Positions 24,431 to 30,768 of a DNA stretch of 38,782 nucleotides are shown here, piece by piece (within the stretch, counting starts at the first letter, position 1; each line of letters starts with the position of its first letter). The notes beneath the pieces are model-generated. The model had not been told where the DNA came from. It did no database searches and saw nothing but the letters and a program-made list of their open reading frames with translations. Made by a program: the position numbers and the translations under genes. The stretch is taken from the NCBI GenBank assembly GCA_000158655.1, contig EQ973339.1, forward strand, positions 448,280-487,061, read 5' to 3'. Source of the stretch: [Clostridium] methylpentosum DSM 5476 (GTDB taxonomy: Bacteria; Bacillota; Clostridia; Oscillospirales; Ruminococcaceae).

Positions 24431-24997
24431 TTGAATACGCCGAATAAGCTGACCTTGCTGCGAATCATTCTCGTCCCGTTTTTCGTAGCGTTTTTGATGA
24501 TCCCCGCTATCCCATTTCACTTTTTGTGGGCGCTTGTCCTGTTTATCGCCGCTGCTGTGACCGACTCAATTGACGGCAAGCTCGCGCGCAAATACAATCT
24601 CGTCACCAACTTTGGCAAGTTTCTCGACCCGCTCGCCGACAAGGTGCTCGTCTTTTCCGCGCTTATCTGTTTTATCGAACTCGGGTTCATCGGATCGGTC
24701 ATGGTGGTGATCATCATGGCGCGTGAATTCCTCGTCACCTCGCTGCGGCTCGTTGCAGTGAATAGCGGCAAGGTAATCGCCGCGAGCATCTGGGGCAAAC
24801 TCAAGACAGTGTCCCAAATGGTGAGTATCGTTGTCATCTTAACCCTCCAGGCGTTTATCGAGCTGTTCGGTATCCTCGACCCGTCGATTGCCCTGCTCAT
24901 CGGCGAGGTGCTCATGTGGATTGCCACCGCTCTCACTCTGATTTCAGGGGTAGAATACCTCTGGTCCAACTGGAAGTATGTTAATATGAACGACTAA
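24431..24997 (+). CDS. pgsA: CDP-diacylglycerol-glycerol-3-phosphate 3-phosphatidyltransferase
   Basis: 188 residues from the TTG at 24431, which has GGAGG 8 nt upstream; a TTG at 24416 in the same frame would include that ribosome site. The CDP-alcohol phosphotransferase signature reads TDSIDGKLARKYNLVTNFGKFLDPLADK (D-x2-DG-x2-AR-x8-G-x3-D-x3-D), all metal-binding Asp present. About five membrane helices. It makes phosphatidylglycerophosphate for acidic phospholipids. Last gene of the forward run; a strong forward promoter begins 9 bp after its stop. Confidence 0.93.
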   Translation: MNTPNKLTLLRIILVPFFVAFLMIPAIPFHFLWALVLFIAAAVTDSIDGKLARKYNLVTNFGKFLDPLADKVLVFSALICFIELGFIGSVMVVIIMAREFLVTSLRLVAVNSGKVIAASIWGKLKTVSQMVSIVVILTLQAFIELFGILDPSIALLIGEVLMWIATALTLISGVEYLWSNWKYVNMND

Positions 24998-25005
24998 CGG
25001 ACGGG

Positions 25006-25034
25006 TTGACATTCCGCCGAATTCTGAGTATAAT
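25006..25034 (+). promoter_or_regulatory. Perfect-consensus promoter of a short antisense RNA
   Basis: -35 TTGACA (25006-25011), exactly 17 bp, -10 TATAAT (25029-25034): both hexamers match consensus. There is no gene on this strand before the terminator at 25120-25152, so it drives a short non-coding RNA. Confidence 0.85.
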
Positions 25035-25039
25035 AAAAG

Positions 25040-25152
25040 CAGTAAAAGGCCATCGTTTCAGATGGTTGGCCCATTTCTTATAATGGTTTTAGATCAGGTC
25101 TTGCAAACCTAACCTCAATAACCATCACTTGCCAGAGTGATGGTTACTTTTT
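25040..25152 (+). ncRNA. Putative antisense antitoxin RNA
   Basis: Predicted transcript of about 110 nt from the perfect promoter to the T5 tract after the 25120-25145 stem. It contains no ORF with a ribosome site. It starts GCAGTAAAAGG, folds a 5' hairpin (GGCCATC with GATGG/GGCC, 25049-25071), and is complementary to the last few codons, stop and 3' UTR of the small hydrophobic peptide gene on the other strand. The arrangement is that of a type I antitoxin RNA (inference from architecture). Confidence 0.65.
25120..25152. terminator. Shared terminator hairpin of convergent RNAs
   Basis: AACCATCAC (25120-25128), 8-nt loop, GTGATGGTT (25137-25145), then ACTTTTT on the forward strand. In the reverse direction the same stem follows the peptide's coding end and contains its stop codon, but lacks a good T-run. 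Confidence 0.8.
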
Positions 25153-25220
25153 ATGTATTTGATGATCTCCTTGATCGAAACAAGGATGAAAAAAACAACG
25201 ATTAAAGTCATCAAATCCAT
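25125..25220 (-). CDS. 31-residue hydrophobic peptide, type I toxin-like
   Basis: Short N-terminus MDLM, one membrane helix TLIVVFFILVSI, then an amphipathic basic tail KEIIKYIKSNHHSGK. This size and layout match the small membrane toxins of type I systems (Fst, TxpA/BsrG and holin-like toxins), without clear identity to any one. The ribosome site AAGGGGGTGG is inside a stem (25225-25250), so translation should be blocked in the full mRNA. The stop codon is inside the terminator stem. It has its own promoter (25288-25316) and faces an antisense RNA from 25006. Too short to be proven by coding statistics. Confidence 0.65.
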   Translation of the reverse strand: MDLMTLIVVFFILVSIKEIIKYIKSNHHSGK

Positions 25221-25224
25221 TTGA

Positions 25225-25250
25225 GCCACCCCCTTTCATCGGGGTGTGGC
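25225..25250 (-). promoter_or_regulatory. 5' UTR hairpin masking the toxin ribosome site
   Basis: On the minus strand GCCACACCCC (25241-25250) pairs with GGGGGTGGC (25225-25233) across a 7-nt loop, with one bulge. The Shine-Dalgarno sequence is in the 3' arm, 4 nt before the ATG at 25220. Confidence 0.65.
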
Positions 25251-25287
25251 CAACCATCCTCTGCGGGCGTCCTTTTACTGCCAGTTT

Positions 25288-25316
25288 ATAGTATCATATT
25301 TTGTCGGATTTTGCAA
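25288..25316 (-). promoter_or_regulatory. Promoter of the toxin-like peptide
   Basis: Minus strand: -35 TTGCAA (25311-25316), 17-bp spacer, -10 TACTAT (25288-25293); start expected near 25281 at GCAGTAAAAGG, the same sequence that begins the antisense RNA. Confidence 0.7.
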
Positions 25317-25325
25317 TTGATTTGA

Positions 25326-25367
25326 AATGCGGGGAACTCCAAACCATTTTGGATTCTCCGCATTTTT
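25326..25367 (+). terminator. Hairpin with T-run upstream of the toxin promoter
   Basis: Long interrupted stem AATGCGG-GGAA-TCCAAA with TTTGGA-TTCT-CCGCATT, followed by TTTTT on the forward strand. It would stop any forward transcription that passes through the toxin module before it reaches the HTH gene. Confidence 0.7.
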
Positions 25368-25570
25368 GTCGCTGATCTCGTTTTATATTTTCTCTTTCGA
25401 ATTGTTTCTATCCATGATATAGTCAACACTTACAATTAGAACAATCGGCCTCTATCAGAAAACGGTTTGAACTTTTTTGTTTCGCAATTGCGGTAAGTTG
25501 TTAAATTTACTTTGAGCAGATCATCATCTTTCTGCCGGATTTTTGGCTGCTTACTTTGCTAAAACTATTT
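25368..25570. other. AT-rich intergenic stretch
   Basis: About 200 bp, AT-rich, no gene or clear structure seen between the terminator and the HTH gene's operator. Confidence 0.35.
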
Positions 25571-25588
25571 TACTATCGAACGATAGTA
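25571..25588. promoter_or_regulatory. Palindromic operator candidate of the HTH gene
   Basis: TACTATCG-AA-CGATAGTA: perfect 8-bp arms with a 2-bp centre, ending 6 bp before the -35 of the promoter. A good size for a Cro/C1-type dimer; autoregulation is inferred. Confidence 0.6.
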
Positions 25589-25594
25589 GAAAGA

Positions 25595-25622
25595 TTGACT
25601 TTCTCTTGATCCGTGCTAGAAT
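25595..25622 (+). promoter_or_regulatory. Promoter of the HTH gene
   Basis: -35 TTGACT (25595-25600), 16-bp spacer, -10 TAGAAT (25617-25622); ribosome site AGGAGGTGAT follows at once, so the leader is very short. Confidence 0.7.
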
Positions 25623-25642
25623 TGCCCTAGGAGGTGATTTGC

Positions 25643-25882
25643 ATGTCAATTAGTGAACAAAACAGCCGGCAAATTCAGGCCATGTGCCGCAACATCCGCG
25701 CCCTGCGCATTGAACGGGGATTTACCGTTGAACAGACCTCCTCCGCTGCGGGCATCTCCGCCAAACTGCTGCGTCAGCTCGAAAACGGCGTGCTCACCGA
25801 TGAGATGACTGTTGACATTCTGTTTTCCCTCGTAGACTGCTTCAGAATCAAGCCCCATGAATTTTTTGTCCCTGCAAAATAG
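25643..25882 (+). CDS. Small XRE-family helix-turn-helix regulator
   Basis: 79 residues from the ATG at 25643 (AGGAGGTGAT 5 nt upstream); GTG at 25634 overlaps the ribosome site and is rejected. HTH: CRNIRALRIERGFTVEQTSS, AGISAKLLRQLENG with the recognition helix, then the helix pair VDILFSLVDCFRIKPHEFF. It is a bare DNA-binding domain. A perfect palindrome just upstream of its promoter is the likely binding site. It lies between the toxin-like module and the Cys T-box; whether it controls either cannot be decided from sequence. Confidence 0.85.
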   Translation: MSISEQNSRQIQAMCRNIRALRIERGFTVEQTSSAAGISAKLLRQLENGVLTDEMTVDILFSLVDCFRIKPHEFFVPAK

Positions 25883-25886
25883 GCAG

Positions 25887-25915
25887 TTGATTTTTTTCCC
25901 CATTTCGCATATAAT
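25887..25915 (+). promoter_or_regulatory. Promoter of the cysE-cysS operon
   Basis: -35 TTGATT (25887-25892), 17-bp spacer, -10 TATAAT (25910-25915). It drives the T-box leader that follows. Confidence 0.8.
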
Positions 25916-25924
25916 GTTTATTAG

Positions 25925-26170
25925 ATTTTAAATGCGTTTGAGCAGGAAAGAGTAAGGAGTTTTTCGCGCACCAGAGAGCCCCCGCCACATGGCTGAAAGC
26001 GGGAGCAGCAGCGGAGGTTCCCCAAGTGCGTCCTGCAAGCAGGTAGGGACAAAGGTACAAAGCCGAGTATCCCGCCCGCCCCGTCCCCGTTACCGGACGC
26101 CCTGAGCAACAAATCAGAGTGGAACCGCGACTTGTCGCCTCTGTCTATCCCGACAGAGGCGTTTTATTTT
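25925..26170 (+). ncRNA. T-box riboswitch, cysteine-specific (UGC specifier)
   Basis: Stem I base is GCAGGA (25942-25947) with TCCTGC (26031-26036). Its internal loop has AGTA on the 5' side and AAGTGCG on the 3' side, placing UGC (26027-26029, a Cys codon) as specifier just before the closing stem. The T-box sequence AGAGTGGAACCGCG is at 26116-26129 and includes the UGGAA core that pairs with the uncharged tRNA's acceptor end. The terminator is GCCTCTGTC (26137-26145), 6-nt loop, GACAGAGGC (26152-26160), then GTTTTATTTT. Uncharged tRNA-Cys should allow read-through into cysE-cysS. Downstream genes agree with the specifier. Confidence 0.93.
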
Positions 26171-26183
26171 GGCCGGATGATTG

Positions 26184-26357
26184 TTGGGACGCTGTCCCAA
26201 ACCCTGCTTAGGGAGCCTTTTGAAAAAGGCCCCCTAAGAACCCCCGAAAACTTTAGATTATCCCCATCCCATGATGGGGATAATCTAAAGTTCTTGGGGA
26301 TTGTTAAGGGACTTCTTTCAAGAAGCCCCTTAACCGGGGCGTGGGGCAGAGCCCCAC
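26184..26357. repeat. Structured palindromic repeat, copy B
   Basis: Left hairpin TTGGGAC-GCT-GTCCCAA (26184-26200), then the H1 block (GGGAGCCTTTTG..., about 26211-26235), the core with perfect 20-bp arms (26249-26268 and 26273-26292, CCAT loop), H3 (26306-26331, one A-C mismatch), and H4 GTGGGGC-AGA-GCCCCAC (26341-26357). The frame outside the core is nearly identical to copy A at 1-147; the core is unrelated. It is inserted in the leader between the T-box terminator and cysE. Confidence 0.85.
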
Positions 26358-26384
26358 AAACCATTCGTCGGAAAGGAGAAAGCT

Positions 26385-27044
26385 ATGTTTCGAAGGCTGA
26401 GATATGATATCAATGTGATTAAGGAACGCGACCCGGCGGCGCGCAACAGCTTTGAGGTGCTGCTGCTTTACCCTGGTCTGCACGCAGTGATCTGGCACAG
26501 GCTGGCGCACTTCTTGTACCGGCACCACTGGTTCCTGCTCGCCCGCATTGTGTCCCAGTGGTCCCGGTTCTGGACGGGTATAGAAATCCATCCGGGGGCG
26601 AAAATAGGAAAAGGACTGTTTATTGACCACGGCAGCGGCGTGGTCATCGGCGAGACGACTGAAATCGGCGACGACTGCACCATTTATCAGGGCGCGACGC
26701 TCGGCGGCACGGGTAAGGAGAGCGGCAAACGTCACCCAACGCTCGGCAACAATGTGCTTGTGGGCAGCGGCGCGAGGATTCTCGGGCCGTTTAAGGTCGG
26801 TGACAACGCCCGCATTGCATCCAATGCAGTGGTGCTCGAAGAAGTGCCGGACGATGCGACGGCGGTCGGCGTTCCGGCGCGGATCGTGCGCATCAAGGGC
26901 GAAAAGGTGGACTCGGCGAAAAACCTCGACCAGGTCCATGTGCCCAATCCGGTGGAGCAGGAAATCCAACAGCTCGCCCGCCGTATCTGTCAACTTGAAT
27001 ACGAAGTGGAAAAAGCGAATAAGAATAAAAAGAATGAGGGGTAG
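26385..27044 (+). CDS. cysE: Serine O-acetyltransferase
   Basis: 219 residues. N-terminal helical part (RYDINVIKERDPAARNSFEVLLLYPGLHAVIWHRLAHFLY), then left-handed beta-helix hexapeptide repeats (IHPGAKIGKGLFIDHGSGVVIGETTEIGDDCTIYQGATLGG) with the active-site His in IDHGSG, KRHPTLGNNVLVGSGA and the C-terminal VPARIVRIKG. This is the short Firmicute CysE form. Makes O-acetylserine for cysteine synthesis. GGAAAGGAG before the ATG. First gene behind the Cys T-box; overall more than 400 nt of leader. Confidence 0.93.
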   Translation: MFRRLRYDINVIKERDPAARNSFEVLLLYPGLHAVIWHRLAHFLYRHHWFLLARIVSQWSRFWTGIEIHPGAKIGKGLFIDHGSGVVIGETTEIGDDCTIYQGATLGGTGKESGKRHPTLGNNVLVGSGARILGPFKVGDNARIASNAVVLEEVPDDATAVGVPARIVRIKGEKVDSAKNLDQVHVPNPVEQEIQQLARRICQLEYEVEKANKNKKNEG

Positions 27045-27049
27045 ATAGC

Positions 27050-28444
27050 ATGAAAGTTTACAACACACTGACCCGGCAGAAAGAGGAATTCAAAACCATC
27101 CATCCGAACGAGGTCGACATGTATGCCTGCGGGCCGACTGTGTACAACTACATCCACATCGGAAACGCCCGTCCAATTATTGTGTTCGACTGCTTGCGCA
27201 GCTATTTTGAATTCCGTGGCTACAAGGTCAAATTTGTGCAGAATTTCACCGATGTGGATGACAAGATTATCAAAAAGGCGAACGAAGAGGGCGTCGAGGC
27301 GAGCGAGATCTCGGAAAAGTACATTAAAGAATACGAGAAGGACGCTAAGGGACTCAACGTTCGTCCGGCGACGATTCATCCCAAGGTCACCCAGTCGATG
27401 GATATGATCATTGACATCGTCCAGCATCTGGTGGACAATGGCTATGCCTATGAATCCCAGGGGGACGTGTATTTCCGCACCACCAAATTCAAAGAGTACG
27501 GCAAGCTCTCTCACATGCCGCTTGAAGATCTCGAGGCGGGCAACCGTGTCGAGGTGAGCGACATCAAGGAGGACCCGATGGACTTTGCGGTGTGGAAAGC
27601 CGCCAAGCCAGGGGAACCCGCATGGGATTCCCCCTGGGGAAAGGGCCGTCCCGGTTGGCACATTGAGTGCTCCGCCATGGCGACTAACTACCTGGGCAAG
27701 ACGATTGACCTGCATTGCGGTGGGCAGGACCTCATCTTCCCCCACCACGAAAACGAGATCGCGCAGAGCGAGTGCGCGACGGGTGCGGTGTTCGCCAACT
27801 ACTGGATGCACAACGGCTACATCAACGTCGACAACCGGAAAATGAGCAAATCCCTTGGCAACTTCTTCACCGTCCGGGAGGTCGCGGAGAAATTCGGTTA
27901 CGAGCCGATCCGTTACATGATGCTCCAGGCGCATTACCGCAGCCCAATCAACTACAACGTTGAGGTCATCGAACAGTGCAAGGCGTCGCTGGAGAGGATG
28001 TACAATTTTAAAAAGAACATTGCGTTCGCCCTTTCCAAAGCAGAGGATGGGGAATTCACCGACAAGCAGAAAGAGGCTATTCTCGCTCGCAAACAGCAGT
28101 TTATCGACGCGATGGAAGACGATTTCAACACGGCGGACGCAATCTCGGCAGTGTTTGAGCTCATCCGCGATATCAACCCGCTGATCTCAGGCGAAACGCT
28201 CGGCAGCAAGCAGCACATTGCACTTGCAAAGGAAATCTTTGACGAGCTCATCGGGGTGCTCGGCCTGCTCTACAACGACAAGGAGGAGGAAATCCCGGCG
28301 GAGGTCACCGCCCTTGTCGAACAGCGTGCCGCAGCGCGCAAGGAGAAAAACTTCAAACTCGCCGACGAGCTGCGCGACAGGATCGGGGAGCTTGGCTATG
28401 CGATTGAGGAGACTCGTCAGGGAACCAAACTCATCAAGAAATAA
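27050..28444 (+). CDS. cysS: Cysteinyl-tRNA synthetase
   Basis: 464 residues. HIGH motif HIGN at 36-39 within ACGPTVYNYIHIGNARP, zinc ligands Cys27 and in GWHIECS and HHENE, and KMSKSLGNF starting at residue 264. C-terminal anticodon-binding helical part intact (ARKEKNFKLADELRDRIGELGYAIEETRQGT). It charges tRNA-Cys, the molecule sensed by the T-box upstream, so cysteine synthesis and charging are controlled together. 5 nt behind cysE; GAGGGGTAG ribosome site. Confidence 0.97.
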   Translation: MKVYNTLTRQKEEFKTIHPNEVDMYACGPTVYNYIHIGNARPIIVFDCLRSYFEFRGYKVKFVQNFTDVDDKIIKKANEEGVEASEISEKYIKEYEKDAKGLNVRPATIHPKVTQSMDMIIDIVQHLVDNGYAYESQGDVYFRTTKFKEYGKLSHMPLEDLEAGNRVEVSDIKEDPMDFAVWKAAKPGEPAWDSPWGKGRPGWHIECSAMATNYLGKTIDLHCGGQDLIFPHHENEIAQSECATGAVFANYWMHNGYINVDNRKMSKSLGNFFTVREVAEKFGYEPIRYMMLQAHYRSPINYNVEVIEQCKASLERMYNFKKNIAFALSKAEDGEFTDKQKEAILARKQQFIDAMEDDFNTADAISAVFELIRDINPLISGETLGSKQHIALAKEIFDELIGVLGLLYNDKEEEIPAEVTALVEQRAAARKEKNFKLADELRDRIGELGYAIEETRQGTKLIKK

Positions 28445-28455
28445 GGAGCCTCACC

Positions 28456-29388
28456 ATGGAGTATCCGGTCATCACCGTGACCCTCAATCCCGCGCTCGAT
28501 GTCACCGTGTGGGCAGATGACGTCGATTTTGAGGAGCCTGTCAAGGCGAAGTCTGAAACGGTCTACGCGGGCGGCAAGGCAATTAATGTCTCCCGGGTGC
28601 TGACCTCGCTCGGGGTTGCCAACAAGTCGGTCGGCATCGCATGTGAAAACAACTTCCTCACCCTGCGCCAGCTCCTCGAGGCAGATGGAGTGGATTATGC
28701 CTTTGTCAATCCCCCGGGGAGCATCCGGGAAAATCTCACCCTCTGCCTGGGGGACGGCAGGGTGCTCAAGGTTAACCGGCGGGGGGAGGACGTTCCGCCG
28801 ACGGTGTACCGAGAGGTCAAAGCACTGATTGAACAGTTCCTTTCCCCTGACAGTATTGTGGCGTTTTCTGGGGGAATGCCCCCCAACTGCACTGGAGAAA
28901 TCTACGCTGACCTGGTGCTCGGCTTTTGCAGGGCGGGCCGTCGGATTGCACTGGACAACGACATTTTTTCCCTCGAAACTGTGCGGAAAATACACCCGCT
29001 CGTCTACAAGCCCAACCTGCTCGAGTTCAAAAAGCTGGTTGGCTGCAAAAATCTCACCCGCCGGGAGCTGGTTGCCAAGGTGCGAGAGGCAGCGGACTGC
29101 TGTGACAATCTTCTGCTCAGCATGGGCGAGGATGGGGCGCTGTTTTGCTCTGAGGGCGAACTGTACCATCTCACCGTCCCGCAGGTGGAGGTGAAGTCCA
29201 CTATCGGGGCGGGGGACACAACACTCGCCTCTTTCCTCGCATCCTATCTTGAGGGAAGGGATCCGGTCGACTGCGCGCGTTGTGCGGTCGCGGGGGGAAC
29301 GGCGTCAGTCGCCCTTGACGGAACGGCGGCAATTACCAGAGAACAGCTTGAGGAAATCCGCTGTAAAATTACGGCAGAAAAGATTTAA
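28456..29388 (+). CDS. PfkB-family 1-phosphofructokinase / hexose kinase
   Basis: 310 residues. Starts with VTLNPALDVTVWAD as in FruK/LacC, then the sugar-binding AGGKAINVSRVLTSLG, the GMPPNCTGEIYADLV stretch, and the catalytic GAGDTTLASFLASYLEG with the general-base Asp near residue 257. FruK makes fructose-1,6-bisphosphate from fructose-1-phosphate; LacC acts on tagatose-6-phosphate. The usual FruR or PTS neighbours are absent, so the substrate is not certain. Follows cysS after 11 nt and would be under the same T-box, which is unusual for a sugar kinase. Confidence 0.85.
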   Translation: MEYPVITVTLNPALDVTVWADDVDFEEPVKAKSETVYAGGKAINVSRVLTSLGVANKSVGIACENNFLTLRQLLEADGVDYAFVNPPGSIRENLTLCLGDGRVLKVNRRGEDVPPTVYREVKALIEQFLSPDSIVAFSGGMPPNCTGEIYADLVLGFCRAGRRIALDNDIFSLETVRKIHPLVYKPNLLEFKKLVGCKNLTRRELVAKVREAADCCDNLLLSMGEDGALFCSEGELYHLTVPQVEVKSTIGAGDTTLASFLASYLEGRDPVDCARCAVAGGTASVALDGTAAITREQLEEIRCKITAEKI

Positions 29389-29421
29389 CAAAATATACGC
29401 AATATTTTTGTTGAAATCATG

Positions 29422-29427
29422 TATAAT
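29422..29427 (+). promoter_or_regulatory. -10 element of the cyclophilin lipoprotein gene
   Basis: TATAAT 33 bp before the ATG at 29460. No clear -35 at the right distance; the upstream stretch is AT-rich. Confidence 0.4.
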
Positions 29428-29459
29428 GAAAGAATCATCAAAAATTTCGGAGGAAAAAA

Positions 29460-30311
29460 ATGAAACGAGCTTTAAAATTCATCAGTCTGTGTACCGTATG
29501 TGCTCTGGCGTTCAGTATGATTGCCGGATGCAGCGGCAAGGATGCCGCATCCTCGAGCAAGGCGAGCTCTTCTAAGGCGTCGTCTTCTTCTTCATCCAAG
29601 GCGTCGACGAGTAGCCAGTCCGCGAGCAAAGAGATTGTCGGCCTGGTGGAGAACGCGCCTGAGGTAGACCAATTTGCACCCCCGGAACAGGGCGAGGAAA
29701 TCGCAGTGCTCGAAGTGGAAGGCTACGGCACAATTAAAATGCGCCTGTTCCCCGATAATGCGCCCAAGGCGGTGGAGAACTTTAAGACACTCGCCAAAGA
29801 GGGCAAGTACGACGGCGTCCCGTTCCACCGCGTGATCAAGGACTTCATGATCCAGACAGGCGACACCTCCCTCAACGGCGGTGACGGCAAGGACATCTGG
29901 GGCAGCGGCTTTGGCATCGAGGTCAGCGACACGCTGCACCATTACTCGGGCGCGGTCGCAATGGCGAGAACGAATGACATGAAGGCGGGCCAGAGCAGCC
30001 AGTTCTACATTGTTTCGAATGAGGATATTCAGCAGATGTCAGATGCGGAATTTGACAGCTATGAAGCGCAGGTGAGCGCTAGTGGCAACAAACTGACCTA
30101 TTCCGACGAGGTGCGCAAAACCTACAATGAAAAAGGCGGCGCAGCGTTTCTGGATATGCAATACACTGTGTTCGGTCAGGTGTTTGAGGGACTCGATGTT
30201 GTCAACCAAATCGCGGCAGTCGAATGCGAGATGGGACAGGACGGCGCGTTGAGCAGCCCTGTTGAGAAAGTCGTGATCTCCAAAGCGCAGATCGTCGCTT
30301 ACGAAGGCTAA
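29460..30311 (+). CDS. Cyclophilin-type peptidyl-prolyl isomerase lipoprotein
   Basis: 283 residues. Signal peptide with lipobox MIAGCSG (Cys24), a low-complexity Ser/Lys/Ala linker (about 27-58), then a cyclophilin domain with FPDNAPKAVENF, GVPFHRVIKDFMIQTGD (the catalytic Arg of the FHRVI motif), GAVAMARTNDMKAGQSSQFYIV and FGQVFEGLDVV. An insert of about 40 residues before the last motif (MSDAEFDSYEAQVSASGNKL) is larger than in cytosolic cyclophilins. It should assist folding of exported proteins at the outer face of the membrane. GGAGG ribosome site; own terminator; monocistronic. Confidence 0.9.
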   Translation: MKRALKFISLCTVCALAFSMIAGCSGKDAASSSKASSSKASSSSSSKASTSSQSASKEIVGLVENAPEVDQFAPPEQGEEIAVLEVEGYGTIKMRLFPDNAPKAVENFKTLAKEGKYDGVPFHRVIKDFMIQTGDTSLNGGDGKDIWGSGFGIEVSDTLHHYSGAVAMARTNDMKAGQSSQFYIVSNEDIQQMSDAEFDSYEAQVSASGNKLTYSDEVRKTYNEKGGAAFLDMQYTVFGQVFEGLDVVNQIAAVECEMGQDGALSSPVEKVVISKAQIVAYEG

Positions 30312-30334
30312 CTCATTCTCAAAGCAATTACAAA

Positions 30335-30368
30335 AACAGGCCGGCATCCGGCTGCCGGCCTGTTTTTT
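30335..30368 (+). terminator. Intrinsic terminator of the cyclophilin gene
   Basis: 12-bp perfect stem (30335-30346 with 30353-30364), 6-nt loop, T6 tract within and behind the right arm. Confidence 0.9.
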
Positions 30369-30768
30369 GCAACTAGGATACTGGCACTCTGAACACCCGA
30401 GGTAATGAGCTATCCGACCGGGTGTAAATAAAATGCTCCGGTCAAAAGATGGGGAATCTGAAAATCCCCCGATGCGTGTCGAGAACACTGACTTTGTCAA
30501 GTCCCTGGCTGAAAAGAGGGATAGACTTGTCGAAACGAACCGGTTTGAGCCCTGGGATTCAGGTGCGACTTTGTTTGCTGATTTCGTCGCAGTCAGGCCT
30601 TCGGCGATACATGAAAGAACTCCCGGATTCCTTAAAAGGAATCCGGGAGTTCTTTCTCTGCACAGTCGCAAGGCATTGATTGGAATAAATGAAAAGCTGC
30701 TGCGGTCAGACTTCCGGTCAGCTGCATCTCTCCGTTGCGGACGCTGGACTTGTCTTTTCAGACCTGCT
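30369..30768. other. Intergenic region between convergent genes
   Basis: 400 bp with no credible gene (frames across it lack ribosome sites). It holds a GGGGA/TCCCC hairpin (about 30451-30471) and the perfect palindrome at 30613-30656. Confidence 0.5.
30613..30656. repeat. Perfect 44-bp palindrome
   Basis: 21-bp fully complementary arms (30613-30633 and 30636-30656) around a 2-bp AA centre. Lacks a clean T-tract on either strand. May be a bidirectional terminator between convergent transcripts or a small palindromic repeat. Confidence 0.8.
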
